DNA from: Corynebacterium silvaticum
Lineage (GTDB): Bacteria > Actinomycetota > Actinomycetes > Mycobacteriales > Mycobacteriaceae
Direction: 5' to 3'
DNA: 64,000 nt
Assembly: GCF_004382825.2 (NCBI RefSeq)
Contig: NZ_SDQO02000002.1
Location: 372,001-436,000, forward strand
Of the stretch, positions 1 through 11,571 are shown piece after piece (position 1 is the stretch's first letter; the number at the start of each line of letters is the position of its first letter). The position numbers were made by a program, and so were the translations under genes. The notes beneath the pieces were generated by a model, which ran no database searches, was not told the DNA's origin, and saw only the letters and a list, made by a program, of their open reading frames with translations.

Positions 1-62
1 TGTTGAATCGCGGTGCTACCGTAAAAACATCCAAGGTCGGCTCCACAGTAGGGGAGAAGAAA

Positions 63-994
63 ATGGCAGCACACAAGGGTACTTCTGCACAGAAAACCAG
101 CGAAGAAGTTATCCGTGTCCGGAATCTGGACAAGAGTTTCGGTCTTTTAAAGCACTCGATCAACTCGATCTGACCGTTGCTCACGGAGAAGTGCACGGCT
201 TTTTGGGGCCTAATGGAGCAGGGAAGTCCACAGCCATTCGCGTGCTGTTGGGGCTGCTCAAGGCCGACGCGGGAGAAGTAAAACTACTGGGTGGCGACCC
301 GTGGAAAGACGTTGTTGCGCTGCACCGCCGGCTCGCATATGTGCCAGGCGACGTTTCCCTTTGGCCCGGAATGAGTGGTGGAGAGGCTATCGACCTTTTA
401 GGTTCTCTCCGGGGCGGGCTGAACGTGCAGCGCAGGGCGGAGCTCATAGATCGCTTTGAGCTCGACCCGACAAAGAAGGGGAGACAATACTCTAAAGGTA
501 ATCGCCAAAAGGTGGCGCTTGTTGCGGCCTTAGCGTCTGACGCGGAGCTGCTGATCTTAGACGAGCCCACCAGCGGCCTCGACCCCCTCATGGAAGGCAT
601 GTTCCAGGATGTTGTACGTGAAGCTAAAGGCCGAGGTGCGACGGTATTTCTGAGCAGTCACATCCTTGCGGAGGCAGAGGCGTTAGCGGACAGAATGAGC
701 ATTATTAAAGCGGGGCACATCGTTCGAACCGCCACACTAGACGAGTTACAACAAAGCGCTGCGACCACCATTACTGCGGTGCTACGCCACGTACCGGACT
801 CCAAAGAATGCCCTGAGTACGCGCATATTACTGGGAACACCCTCACAGTTAGCGTCCCGCCACATCAGGTCGGGGCAGTGTTGGAACGAGTACTTCCGTT
901 GGGCATCGATAAGTTGACGGTGGAGCCGCCGTCTCTGGAAAGCCTGTTCAAAGACCTGTATGGGGAAGACTCAGGGCCAGGTGAGGGGCAATGA
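63..994 (+). pseudogene. ABC exporter ATP-binding protein, frameshifted near codon 28
   Basis: Nucleotide-binding subunit of an ABC-2 type (drug or polyketide exporter class) transporter. Visible are Walker A GPNGAGKS, the signature variant YSKGNRQK, Walker B LLILDEPTSGLDP and the H-loop SSH. From ATG 63 the frame reads to ...DKSFG and then hits a stop; the family sequence KALDQLDLTVAHGEVHG continues in another frame, so one base is missing at about 143-148 (GGTCTTTTAA; five Ts would restore it). An intact ORF restarts at 191 but lacks the first beta strands. The 5' frame is also open to the window edge, so the true start could lie upstream. It overlaps the permease gene by 4 bp (ATGA). Family assignment is firm; whether the frameshift is real is not known. 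Confidence 0.85.
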
Positions 995-2541
995 TCAGGA
1001 CAACACGCCCTCTGGTAGGCACAGGTGTGCTGCTCAAAGCCACGTTGCGCCATGAGCTGAAAAGGTTTATTCCGTGGATCGCGATAGTGACCATGCTGTC
1101 TACCTCTTCAATTCTTGCCTATGCGTGGATGTTTCCTCATCGAGAAGACCGGGCGGTCTTAGATGCCACCATTGGTGGAAACCCGGCCTTAGGACTCATC
1201 TTCGGTCCCGCGAGAAACCTCTATACCAACGAGGGATTCAACACCTGGCGGGCCTTTACCCTAGGTGGCTTTCTTACCGGTATCGCGGCCATCTTTGCCG
1301 TGACCAAAGCAACCAGGGGGCAAGAGGATTCTGAGCAAGCAGAATTACTGGCCTCCGGGGCTATGGGACGTGGCGCCCGACTGGCCGTGGCCGTGCTGCT
1401 GGGAATCATAGGGTCAACGCTGATTGGAGTGGTAACGGCAGTGTGCACGCTCCTCTGCGGAGCAGAAGCTGATGCCACGTTATTGCTTGCGGCCACGTTT
1501 GCCGCCACCGGGTGGATGATGAACGCTGTAGCAGCGGTCGCGTCACAACTCGGTTCCACCGCCCGAGCTGCAAACACCCTAGCGCTGAGCACATTATCTG
1601 TGCTCTTTATCCTTCGAGGATTCTTATTATCACTGGAAGCACCTGCGTGGACTAACTGGGCAAACCCGCTCGGTTGGTTGGATGAAACTCGCCCCGCCAC
1701 GGACAATCACTGGTGGCCGCTCTTATGCGCATTGGTGTTTACCGTCATTGTGACAGCTGTGGCCTTCGGCTTGTCATCTGGACGCGACTTTGGGCAAGGC
1801 ATCATCCCAGCGCGACCAGGACCGGCCCATGGTTCGCTGCGAGACCCAGAGGGTCTGGCCTGGCGGCTCAATAAAACGCCCGCATTTACCTGGGTAATAG
1901 CTTTTGTGGCTTTAGGCGTAATCTTTGGATACTTCATCGGGTCTGTCAAAGACCTACTGGCTTCGAGCCCCGCAATGGCTGCGATGATGGCAGGCGGCGC
2001 TGTAGAACCAGCACAATTGGTCAACAACTTTGCGGTGACCATGCTCAGCATGTTGTGGATCATTGCTGCTATCCCAGGAGTCCAAGTGGTGCTGCGAATA
2101 GTCTCGGAAGAGAATACCCAAAGGATTGAGCCGATTCTCACCGGTGGAATTAGCCGACTCCGGTACTTTGCGGTAACGCTTGTTGCCGCAATAGCAACAA
2201 GCACTGTGTGCCTTCTCACCGCTGGTGTCCTCGTGGCGTGGCTGAGTGCGCGTGCTGATATTGGGCTTCACTTCTCGGATGCCTTTATTCAGGCTGTGGT
2301 GACGTCGGTAGCAACATGGCCCATCATAGGAATTGCTGCGGTGGTAGTAGGTGCGCGCCCGAGGTTTGCGATTGCGGCATGGATTGGAGTGCTTGAGTCT
2401 TTCTCCATCACCATCCTTGGACCCACGTTTAAAGCCCCCGACTGGACAATGGCTTTTAGCCCTTTTCATCATGTACCCCACGTGATGGAACCCGATTCAC
2501 ACGTGTGGGGTGTGCTAGAGACGCACGTAATCCATGGGTAA
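991..2541 (+). CDS. ABC-2 type exporter permease
   Basis: A 516-residue integral membrane protein with roughly a dozen hydrophobic segments, of the type annotated as exporter of polyketide antibiotics or multidrug permease. It begins with ATG overlapping the TGA of the ATPase gene, so the two are translationally coupled and form one exporter. The protein looks like two fused ABC-2 halves: membrane segments at about residues 25-260 and again about 295-510. Substrate cannot be read from sequence. The reading frame is intact, unlike its partner. Confidence 0.85.
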   Translation: MIRTTRPLVGTGVLLKATLRHELKRFIPWIAIVTMLSTSSILAYAWMFPHREDRAVLDATIGGNPALGLIFGPARNLYTNEGFNTWRAFTLGGFLTGIAAIFAVTKATRGQEDSEQAELLASGAMGRGARLAVAVLLGIIGSTLIGVVTAVCTLLCGAEADATLLLAATFAATGWMMNAVAAVASQLGSTARAANTLALSTLSVLFILRGFLLSLEAPAWTNWANPLGWLDETRPATDNHWWPLLCALVFTVIVTAVAFGLSSGRDFGQGIIPARPGPAHGSLRDPEGLAWRLNKTPAFTWVIAFVALGVIFGYFIGSVKDLLASSPAMAAMMAGGAVEPAQLVNNFAVTMLSMLWIIAAIPGVQVVLRIVSEENTQRIEPILTGGISRLRYFAVTLVAAIATSTVCLLTAGVLVAWLSARADIGLHFSDAFIQAVVTSVATWPIIGIAAVVVGARPRFAIAAWIGVLESFSITILGPTFKAPDWTMAFSPFHHVPHVMEPDSHVWGVLETHVIHG

Positions 2542-2666
2542 GCCGAGGGAACGCGGAAAGTAATGTGGGCGACAGTACTTTTCTCTTTATGCCGCGCCGG
2601 GAAGGTGTAAAAATGTAGGTGGTTTTTCAAAAAATCTTTGATCAACCACGTGATCGTGCCGCCTGT

Positions 2667-2697
2667 TTACTGCGGCGTGGAAAATAGACTGTATGAT
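2667..2697 (+). promoter_or_regulatory. Candidate lysC promoter
   Basis: TATGAT at 2692-2697 preceded by TG is a good extended -10 element. TTACTG at 2667-2672 is the nearest weak -35, with a 19-base gap. It lies about 70 bp before the lysC start. Inferred from sequence only. Confidence 0.4.
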
Positions 2698-2769
2698 AGT
2701 TATTCACAATCGTATGGTCTTGATCTAGGGGTGCATCCAGTACAGATGGCTCCGGGAAGGGCGTTGCCC

Positions 2770-4035
2770 GTGGCACTTGTCGTCCAGAAATATGGAGGTT
2801 CTTCGCTGGAAAGCGCGGAAAGAATTCGTCGCGTCGCCGAGCGGATTGTGGCCACTAAAAAGCAAGGCAACGACGTTGTCGTGGTGTGTTCCGCGATGGG
2901 AGACACCACCGATGAACTTCTCGACCTCGCATCCCAGGTTAATCCAGTACCACCTGCGCGTGAGATGGACATGTTGCTTACCGCAGGAGAGCGCATTTCC
3001 AACGCACTTGTGGCCATGGCGATCGAATCATTTGGTGCGAAAGCCCAATCCTTTACCGGCTCGCAAGCAGGCGTGATTACCACTGAGCGCCACGGTAATG
3101 CCCGCATTGTGGACGTTACTCCGGGACGCGTGCGCGAAGCGCTGGATGAAGGCAAAATCTGTCTTGTCGCTGGCTTCCAGGGAGTCAACCGCGAGTCCAA
3201 AGATGTGACCACGCTGGGACGCGGTGGCTCGGACACCACCGCAGTTGCCCTTGCTGCAGCGCTCAACGCTGACGTATGCGAGATCTATTCAGATGTAGAC
3301 GGCGTGTACACAGCCGACCCACGCATCGTGAGCAATGCACGGAAGCTAGATCAACTCTGCTTTGAAGAGATGCTGGAACTTGCAGCTAGTGGCTCAAAAA
3401 TTCTTGTCCTGCGCAGCGTCGAATATGCTCGTGCATTCGGCGTGCCCCTGCGCGTTCGTTCGTCGTATAGCAATGACCCCGGAACCCTAGTTGCCGGATC
3501 AATGGAGGATATTCCTGTGGAAGAAGCAGTACTTTCTGGCGTAGCAACTGATAACTCCGAGGCCAAGATCACGGTCCTGGGCATCCCCGATTCGCCCGGT
3601 GCTGCCTCGGTGGTATTCCGTGCGCTTGCCGACGCCGAAATCAACATCGACACAGTCCTGCAAAACATCTCCTCCCTGGAAAACAATCGCACGGACATCA
3701 CCTTCACCTGCCCGCGTGCCGACGGCCCCCACGCCATGGAGCTACTACGCAACCTGCAGCCACAGAACGACTGGCAGAACGTGCTTTACGACGATCAGAT
3801 CGGCAAGGTTTCCCTCGTCGGAGCCGGCATGAAATCGCACCCAGGCGTTACCGCAGAATTCTGCGAAGCCCTCCGCGATCAGGGGATCAATATTGAGTTG
3901 ATCACCACTTCCGAGATCCGCATCTCCGTGCTGATCCGCGAAACCGACCTGCCCGCAGCAGCGCGGGCTCTCCACGAAAAGTTCGAGCTTGGTGGGGACG
4001 AAGAAGCTAAAGTTTACGCTGGGACGGGGCGGTAA
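2770..4035 (+). CDS. lysC: Aspartokinase (alpha subunit)
   Basis: Phosphorylates L-aspartate, the first committed step towards lysine, threonine, methionine and diaminopimelate. The kinase domain starts at VVQKYGGSS and contains GRGGSDTTA; two ACT domains occupy about residues 265-421 and bind the feedback effectors. GTG at 2770 is chosen because it gives 421 residues, the length of the C. glutamicum enzyme, and has an AGGG-type Shine-Dalgarno just upstream; the open frame extends further 5' without support. A strong terminator follows at 4067, so transcription should not run into asd, although in C. glutamicum lysC and asd are co-transcribed. Confidence 0.97.
   Translation: MALVVQKYGGSSLESAERIRRVAERIVATKKQGNDVVVVCSAMGDTTDELLDLASQVNPVPPAREMDMLLTAGERISNALVAMAIESFGAKAQSFTGSQAGVITTERHGNARIVDVTPGRVREALDEGKICLVAGFQGVNRESKDVTTLGRGGSDTTAVALAAALNADVCEIYSDVDGVYTADPRIVSNARKLDQLCFEEMLELAASGSKILVLRSVEYARAFGVPLRVRSSYSNDPGTLVAGSMEDIPVEEAVLSGVATDNSEAKITVLGIPDSPGAASVVFRALADAEINIDTVLQNISSLENNRTDITFTCPRADGPHAMELLRNLQPQNDWQNVLYDDQIGKVSLVGAGMKSHPGVTAEFCEALRDQGINIELITTSEIRISVLIRETDLPAAARALHEKFELGGDEEAKVYAGTGR
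3517..4035 (+). CDS. lysC: Aspartokinase beta subunit (internal in-frame start)
   Basis: In C. glutamicum the lysC gene encodes a second, 172-residue regulatory subunit from an internal start. Here GTG at 3517 gives exactly 172 residues and is preceded by a perfect GGAGG at 3505-3509 with a 7-base spacer. The product would be the ACT-domain half that assembles with the alpha subunit into the threonine/lysine-inhibited enzyme. The position is seen in sequence; its use is inferred from the known homologue. Confidence 0.75.
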   Translation: MEEAVLSGVATDNSEAKITVLGIPDSPGAASVVFRALADAEINIDTVLQNISSLENNRTDITFTCPRADGPHAMELLRNLQPQNDWQNVLYDDQIGKVSLVGAGMKSHPGVTAEFCEALRDQGINIELITTSEIRISVLIRETDLPAAARALHEKFELGGDEEAKVYAGTGR

Positions 4036-4066
4036 GCGGGGAGTGGTTTAAGAAACTGTCTTATAA

Positions 4067-4105
4067 GGCCCCTTTGTGTACATGTACACAAAGGGGCCCT
4101 TTTTA
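4067..4105 (+). terminator. Rho-independent terminator of lysC
   Basis: A perfect 32-bp palindrome (arms 4067-4082 and 4083-4098, GGCCCCTTTGTGTACA and its complement) followed by a T run. It separates lysC from the downstream adhesin gene. Confidence 0.9.
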
Positions 4106-4409
4106 CTTTTAAGGTTATTGACAGGAATCCTTTCTGGTTTCAGGTTGGTTCACGCCATAAAAAGATTATTTTAAGCAAAAAGATAAGAAAATTCCATGAA
4201 AAAGGTCTTTGAGTCTTAAAAAACCTAGTATTATTTCTGTTACTCTTATCTTTCAGTGACTGTGGGGCTGTTGCCCAATCAGTCGACGGGGATATGGCAT
4301 ATCAGGACTTTTATGCGATATCCGCGTTGGGTACTTGCCCTAATCGTGTGAAGCCTCTCGATTGGGAAAGCCCTCAGGTGCCTTGTAGAAAATAAGATAG
4401 AGAGTAAAG
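4106..4409 (+). other. AT-rich intergenic region
   Basis: No convincing gene or RNA is seen. The DNA is visibly richer in A and T than lysC or asd, which fits acquired sequence upstream of the adhesin gene. The adhesin promoter should lie here, but I see no clear -35/-10 pair. Confidence 0.5.
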
Positions 4410-6977
4410 ATGATCGATTCGCGTTTTATGAACGCTCCCTAATTCGCAGACTGGTCATGCTAATGATGGTTGGCATTGTCTGCGCAGGGCTAATAGTTTC
4501 CCCTCATGTTCCCTCCGCTGGTGCAACGGAATGCAAGGGCGAGGTTAGCGATATTAAATGGAAGACTGAAATCAACATCAAAGACGGAATGTTTGTTGGC
4601 AATTACGGTGAAGGTGCAGATGTTCAGTTTGCCTGGAAAGTTGACTCCGGAGCGAAAGCCGGTGATCAATTTACCTTGAAACTTCCTAATGAGCTTTCTC
4701 GCTTGGGTAAGAATGAATTGATACTTTCTACCTCTGGCGGGCAGGAAGTAGCGAAAGGTACGTGGGATGACTCTGCAAAAACATGGACTTTTACTCTAAC
4801 CGAGTATGCCAACACGCATGGTGATATTTCAGGTACTGCTTTTTCACGGTTCAGTGGGATAGGACGACTGCACAATCCAATACGCAGTATCCATTAACTT
4901 TTCAGGGTGTAAGGGGAGCGGAACTCTTAGCGGGAAAACACCCGAAATAGGAATTGGCGGACTTGAGCAGTCGACAGCAAAAACTGGAGTTTATGACCCT
5001 GGACCTGATTCTGCGCGCTGGAATATTTATGTGGAAACAGTGAGCTCTGATATCTATACTCCCGTTGTAATCAAAGATGTTGGAAATACTCAGCTGTTGA
5101 TTCTATGTTCCGATGTGACGGTGTTTGATCGCACGCCCTACCCACATACTGTGCTGCGTGATACCCCTATTGACTCAAATCGCTGGAAGTGTGAGGAGCA
5201 AAACGGTGGGGTAATTGTCAGTATGGTACCGGATGAGCATGGAAGGTATCTGACGGCTGGACAATCACTGACTATTGGACTTGAAACACCTATCAATGAT
5301 GACGTTTCTCGGTTCATTACGAACAGGGCGACCGTTGAGATTGCTTCTGATAAAATTGAGAAAGTGGAAGCTACTGTAGACCGTGGCGCCGCAGGTGGCA
5401 TAGGTCAAGGTTTCCAGGGCAAGATTAAGATCGAGAAAGAGGCCGTAGGCGAAACTGCACCCCAGCAAGGCCACAAATTCGAGTTTGATTACACGTGCGG
5501 CAATGAAACGAAGAATATTTCCGTTGCAGCAGGTGAAACCTCAAGTACTTACACGCAGAAGTCTTCCTCGACATGCTCTATTACAGAAAAGAATGTCCCT
5601 GAGGGCGTTGGGGTTAAATTTGAAATAACAGATGAAGGTACAGGTCAGCCTGCATATACTGTACCAACTCAAAATGGCGTAACGGTGAAGTTCAACAAGA
5701 ACAGCTCCACTAGTCTCAAGATAAAGGTCACAAACACTTACCCCAATAAGCCAGAAGCTAAGAAGGGTAAGTTCGTCATCAAGAAGATAGTTAATGGCCT
5801 TGACACAGGCCAGAAAGATAAAGTCTTCACATTTAACTACACCTGCACTGCACCAACCGGCGCTGTTATAACAAACACTACTGAGGTCACTGAGAAAACC
5901 CCGAAGGAGGTCAACAACATTCCGGCGGGTTCTACTTGTAAGGTCACAGAAGTTGCAGCTCCTATTAAAGACACTGACTGGACTGTAGAGCTAAGCGTTA
6001 ATGGAAAGCCTGTGGCGGGCCAGACCGCTGAGTTCACGATTCCTGCTGAAAGTGAGTCGTCGGTAAGCATTCTTGCAAAGAATAACTACCGCCAGCACAA
6101 GGGAACGTTCACGATTGAAAAGATTGTGGATGTATCAGCGGGGATCGTCACGCCAACAGAATTTACGTTCACGTGGCAGTGTGGCGAGGTAAAAGGAGCT
6201 GAGACCGTCCGCATTGTTAACGGTAAGGGCAGAGTACAAATTGACCGTGAATTCCCGGTGGGCACTAAGTGCGCTGTCGAAGAATTGAATGCCAAGGTAG
6301 AAGGCGCAAAGCTGACTACTGAATGGGAGAACCAGAAATTCACGATCACTCAAGACAAACAAGACGTGATTGTTTCTGCGACAAATACCTACACGCATGA
6401 AGACAGCAAGCTCAAGATTGTGAAGAAGCTTGATGATCCGGCGAAGGATAAGGCAAAGAACAAGAGCTTTACTTTCGATTACAGCTGTGTCCTAAATAAT
6501 GAAGCTATTAAAGGCACTGTGAACATTACTGGTGAAGGCGAAGCTGAGATTCCGGAGTCCTTCCCGGCGGGCACCAAGTGCACCATTACCGAGCGGGATG
6601 CGAGTATCCCTGGAACCACCTGGACACATCGGATTGCCAATGATGGTCAAATCACCATTCAGAATCCATCCAACGTGTACGAGGTTGGCGTAACCAACGC
6701 ATACTCCAAGCCTGGTTTCCCATGGTTCATTCCACTGGTAGTCATTCCGTTGCTGCCGTTGTTCCCGCATCCGACTCCTGCGCCGCAGCCAGCTCCACAG
6801 CCTGCACCGCAGAAGCCGTCGGAACATCAGCCTGCCCCCAAGTCTCCTGAGAAAAAGCCGCAGAAAGCGAAGAAGGTTTTGGCTCGCACTGGCGCTAGCG
6901 TATGGATGTTTGTTGTTATCGCTGCACTACTTGTGCTGTTGGGAGTATTCCTCCGCAGGCGCGGTAACAACTCATAG
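4410..6977 (+). pseudogene. LPXTG-type surface adhesin with DUF5979-like repeats, frameshifted in its N-terminal part
   Basis: A sortase-anchored wall protein of about 850 residues. A signal peptide (hydrophobic core around 4457-4530, ending PSAGA) leads into an N-terminal adhesin-like domain. Four repeats of about 100 residues follow, each with a basic IxK start, an FxFxYxC or FTWQC motif and a TNTY-like end, at roughly 5400-5750, 5760-6090, 6095-6395 and 6400-6710. A proline-rich stretch, the sorting motif LARTG, a membrane helix and the RRRGNNS tail complete it. The frame is broken at T5 4840-4844 and T4 4899-4902, and probably at T4 4424-4427 just after the ATG; one extra T at each would restore a single protein. 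From about 4903 to the stop it is one open frame. Ligand unknown; DUF5979 assignment is from recalled repeat pattern. Confidence 0.8.
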
Positions 6978-8313
<1,336 letters not shown>

Positions 8314-8331
8314 GCAAAGCGTAATTGTTGC

Positions 8332-8374
8332 AGGCGCGGTACTTCCTCATAGTCAAGGAGGGTGCCGCGCTTGT
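8332..8374. terminator. Hairpin between convergent asd and sigC
   Basis: Arms AGGCGCGGTAC (8332-8342) and GTGCCGCGCTT (8362-8372) pair with one G-U. It sits between two convergent genes and could terminate both, but T runs are short. Confidence 0.55.
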
Positions 8375-8381
8375 TCGTTAT

Positions 8382-8945
8382 TTAGGCGCTGGCAGCGTTG
8401 GGGCGTCCGGCTGCAGCGACTACGTCGGCACGGGCGCGAGCTACGCGGGAACGAATAGTGCCGATGCGGACGTTGGCGATTTTTGCTGCTTCCTCGTAGG
8501 AGTAGCCGAGCACCTGCGTCAAAATGAGGGCTTCACGACGTTCAGCGGGGAGGGCGTCGATAAGCAAACGCACGTCGATCCAGTCGGACCAGGTGTTTTC
8601 GCCATTGGTGGAGAGTACCGCGGGGTCGAGGTCTTCTACTTCCGCGGAAGACTTTCGAGGGCGGGCCATGTCATGGCGAATATTGTCCACCCATACGCGG
8701 CGTGCCAGTGAGAGCAGCCATGTTCGTGCTGATGAACGCGCAGCGAATCGGGGGAGTGCGCTCATGACGCGGAGATACGTCTCCTGTGCGAGGTCGTCGG
8801 CGATTTCGCTGCCACCTAGGTGGGCGAGTAAGCGCCAGACGTCATTTTGGGTCTCACGGATGAACTCGGTGAGTGCGGTTTTGTCGCCGCGGCCGGCAGC
8901 GAGTGCCAGTTGGGTGACGCGATCGTCGCGTTCCGAGTCCTTCAT
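8382..8945 (-). CDS. sigC: ECF-type RNA polymerase sigma factor SigC
   Basis: A 187-residue group 4 sigma factor. Region 2 includes the LAQETYLRV segment and region 4 ends with the helix-turn-helix YSYEEAAKIANVRIGTIRSR. Position beside asd and divergent from katA matches C. glutamicum sigC, which is reported to control respiratory chain genes. ATG 8945 is preferred; a GTG six codons upstream (8963) is also open and neither has a strong ribosome site. No anti-sigma gene is adjacent. Confidence 0.85.
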   Translation of the reverse strand: MKDSERDDRVTQLALAAGRGDKTALTEFIRETQNDVWRLLAHLGGSEIADDLAQETYLRVMSALPRFAARSSARTWLLSLARRVWVDNIRHDMARPRKSSAEVEDLDPAVLSTNGENTWSDWIDVRLLIDALPAERREALILTQVLGYSYEEAAKIANVRIGTIRSRVARARADVVAAAGRPNAASA

Positions 8946-9027
8946 AACTAAGGACTTTACCACCTAAACAAGAGTTGTAAGGTGAACCTCTCAATAAAAA
9001 TCTGTTGCAAGGTTTTAGTTTTCAATG

Positions 9028-9046
9028 TAAGGTTATTTTTAACTTA
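9028..9046 (+). promoter_or_regulatory. DtxR-like box upstream of katA
   Basis: A 19-bp sequence, TAAGGTTA then a T-rich centre then AACTTA, matches the left half of the DtxR consensus (TTAGGTTAG...) almost fully and the right half partly. Related AAGG half-sites recur at 8948, 8977 and 9007. DtxR involvement at katA is known in corynebacteria; binding here is inferred. Confidence 0.4.
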
Positions 9047-9092
9047 AGACTCATTCCAAGTTCCAAGCCAGCCCTTAAAGGAGGGAATTTCC

Positions 9093-10631
9093 ATGAACTC
9101 ACCAGTCGATCCCATCATCAGTGCCGGAGAGCGCACTGGGTCTGTTGCTCACACAACGCGCGAAGGCGGACAGCCAGTTCCTAGTGAGAACATTTCCATC
9201 ACCGCTGGGCCTCAGGGCCCTAACGTTCTTAATGACCTTCATCTGATTGAGAAGCTCGCCCACTTCAACCGCGAGCGCGTCCCGGAGCGCAACCCCCACG
9301 CTAAAGGCCACGGCGCTTTTGGTGAGCTGCACATCACCGAAGACGTGTCGGAATACACCAAGGCCAAGCTGTTCCAAAAGGGCACCGTCACCCCGATGGC
9401 TATCCGCTTCTCCACGGTGGCTGGTGAGCAAGGTTCCCCAGATACCTGGCGTGACGTGCATGGGTTCGCGCTGCGTTTCTGGACTCAGGACGGCAATTAC
9501 GACATCGTGGGTAACAACACCCCTACCTTCTTCCTGCGCGATGCCATTAAGTTCCCGGATTTCATCCATTCCCAGAAGCGCCTAGGCCGTAACGGCCTCC
9601 GCGATGCGGACATGCAGTGGGATTTCTGGACCCGCACCCCTGAATCTGCTCACCAGGTGACATACCTCATGGGTGATCGTGGCACTCCTAAGACTTCCCG
9701 CCACCAGGATGGTTTTGGTTCCCACACCTTCCAGTGGATCAACGAGGAGGGCAAGCCAGTATGGGTGAAGTACCACTTCAAGTCTCGCTTGGGCTGGGAT
9801 ACCTTCACCGACGCTGAGGCTCAGGAGATGGCGGGCAAGAACGCTGATCACCATCGCGAGGATCTCTACAATGCTATCGCGCACGGCGACTTCCCCATCT
9901 GGGACGTCAAGGTCCAAATCATGCCTTTTGAGGACGCGGAAAACTACCGTTGGAACCCCTTTGACCTGACCAAGACCTGGTCGCAGAAGGACTACCCGCT
10001 GGTCGACGTTGGATACTTTGTTCTCAACCGCAACCCAAAGAACTTCTTCACGCAGATCGAGCAGTTGGCGTTCGATCCGTCGAACTTGGTTCCAGGCGTA
10101 GGACTGTCGCCTGACCGTATGTTGATGGCTCGTGCGTTTGCGTATGCAGATGCTCAGCGCACGCGTATTGGTGCAAACTACCGTCAGCTGCCGATCAACC
10201 AGCCGGTGGTTCCAGTGAATACTTATGAGCATGAGGGTCCGATGGCGTATCAGTTTAACCCGGCAGATGCGCCGGTGTATTCGCCAAATCGTTATGACAA
10301 GGGTGCTGGTTACCTCGACGATGGTGAGACGTCTTCTTCGGGTGTTACCTATGGTCAGGCCAGTGATCTTTTTGTTAATCCTGATCCTCATGGCACGGAT
10401 CTCACCCGTGCGGCTTATGTAAAGCATGCTGAGGATGATGACTTTATCCAGGCGGGAATTCTCTACCGTGAGGTTTTTGATGACGGAGAGAAAGAGCGCT
10501 TTGTAGACAACGTTACCAACGCTATGGCCGGTATTTCTCCAGAGGTTGAGGAACGAGTTTACTGGTACTGGACTCAGGTCGACGAGAACCTTGGCGCAGA
10601 AATTAAGCGGGTTTTTGCCACCAAGAAGTAA
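9093..10631 (+). CDS. katA: Catalase
   Basis: A monofunctional haem catalase of 512 residues that degrades hydrogen peroxide. The distal haem histidine lies in KGHGAFGE, the asparagine in DIVGNNTP and the proximal tyrosine in ARAFAYADAQRTRIG. Ribosome site AAGGAGGG is 8 bases before ATG. It is divergent from sigC and followed by its own terminator. Confidence 0.97.
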   Translation: MNSPVDPIISAGERTGSVAHTTREGGQPVPSENISITAGPQGPNVLNDLHLIEKLAHFNRERVPERNPHAKGHGAFGELHITEDVSEYTKAKLFQKGTVTPMAIRFSTVAGEQGSPDTWRDVHGFALRFWTQDGNYDIVGNNTPTFFLRDAIKFPDFIHSQKRLGRNGLRDADMQWDFWTRTPESAHQVTYLMGDRGTPKTSRHQDGFGSHTFQWINEEGKPVWVKYHFKSRLGWDTFTDAEAQEMAGKNADHHREDLYNAIAHGDFPIWDVKVQIMPFEDAENYRWNPFDLTKTWSQKDYPLVDVGYFVLNRNPKNFFTQIEQLAFDPSNLVPGVGLSPDRMLMARAFAYADAQRTRIGANYRQLPINQPVVPVNTYEHEGPMAYQFNPADAPVYSPNRYDKGAGYLDDGETSSSGVTYGQASDLFVNPDPHGTDLTRAAYVKHAEDDDFIQAGILYREVFDDGEKERFVDNVTNAMAGISPEVEERVYWYWTQVDENLGAEIKRVFATKK

Positions 10632-10654
10632 CAACTAAGCATTTAAGCTTTACG

Positions 10655-10706
10655 ACGCCTATCCCACGAGCTTCCCCGCGAAGTTCGATGGGATAGGCGT
10701 TTTTTG
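10655..10706 (+). terminator. Terminator of katA
   Basis: Perfect 12-bp arms ACGCCTATCCCA (10655-10666) and TGGGATAGGCGT (10689-10700) followed by a T6 run. Confidence 0.9.
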
Positions 10707-10867
10707 GGCTTGGGTGGCTTGATCGGGACACTTTTGGGTGAAGGTTTTTCAAAACCGCGTATTTGCCACCAGAACATGTTAGCTTCCCCTTTAACGGTTG
10801 AGCTTTATGTCTACAGAAGTACTCAAATCCAGAAGCGGTGGTTACTCCACATGATTGGGGAGGTGTA

Positions 10868-11569
10868 ATGAAGTTTAAAGAAGATATTTTCCCTGAGTAT
10901 AAGGATAAAATTGGTGGCCTTGTTCAGTTTGTGAATCTTCCGTATGAGAGCGCTGTTGAGTATGCATGGGATCAACTAAACGTGAACCAGGGGACAACTC
11001 GAAAGTTTCCCTCCAGATATGATCTAACAGTAAAATCAGGGAATTTTGTTCATGCGATTCCGCAAGGTGGAAGGATATTTATAACCGTAGAGACGGAGAA
11101 TCCGTGTTGGATCGCAGTTATGGGCGTGAATGAACTTGCGGACTCTGCGATTGCATTTCTTCCTAGAAATCGTGCTTTTGGAGGGTTACTCTTCCCAGTC
11201 GTCAAAAACTCTGAGGTTGTATCGGTTAGTCAAGCTTCAGATTACAATTCCTGTAGCTTTAACTATTCAAAACTTGATTACCCTTGCGGTGGCTATTTTG
11301 GCGAAGGGGATTTTTATATTAATCCAGCCAGACTTAGTGTTTTTTGCGAGAACGTAGAGGGCTGGAATTTTGAAAGGTCCTCGAATGATGAGCGTGGAGT
11401 AAACGGCGTAATATTCGATTTTGAAGAGCCTGAATTTTATAGTCGTCGTTTGAAAAAAGAGCGATTCAATCCAGATATGATGCTTTGCTATTTAGAACGC
11501 CTGGATATAAGGCTGCGTGATTTGAATTTTTATTCGGGGAAAATGACTATTCTGCAAAGGTCTGACTAA
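10868..11569 (+). CDS. Hypothetical protein, first gene of a three-gene cluster
   Basis: A 233-residue soluble protein I do not recognise. It is rich in aromatic and acidic residues, has a beta-rich middle (around GGRIFITVETENPCWIAVMG) and no signal peptide or membrane segment. ATG 10868 has an AGGTG ribosome site; an upstream GTG at 10838 adds ten unlikely residues. It is AT-rich compared with katA. Only 2 bp separate it from the next gene, so they form one operon. A secreted-effector chaperone or immunity type role is possible from the neighbours but unproven. Confidence 0.65.
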   Translation: MKFKEDIFPEYKDKIGGLVQFVNLPYESAVEYAWDQLNVNQGTTRKFPSRYDLTVKSGNFVHAIPQGGRIFITVETENPCWIAVMGVNELADSAIAFLPRNRAFGGLLFPVVKNSEVVSVSQASDYNSCSFNYSKLDYPCGGYFGEGDFYINPARLSVFCENVEGWNFERSSNDERGVNGVIFDFEEPEFYSRRLKKERFNPDMMLCYLERLDIRLRDLNFYSGKMTILQRSD

Positions 11570-11571
11570 TA

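Noticed and set aside
9582..10634. A 350-codon open frame antisense to katA
   Set aside because: It lies fully opposite the strongly conserved catalase, has no ribosome site and its sequence is a codon-bias shadow.
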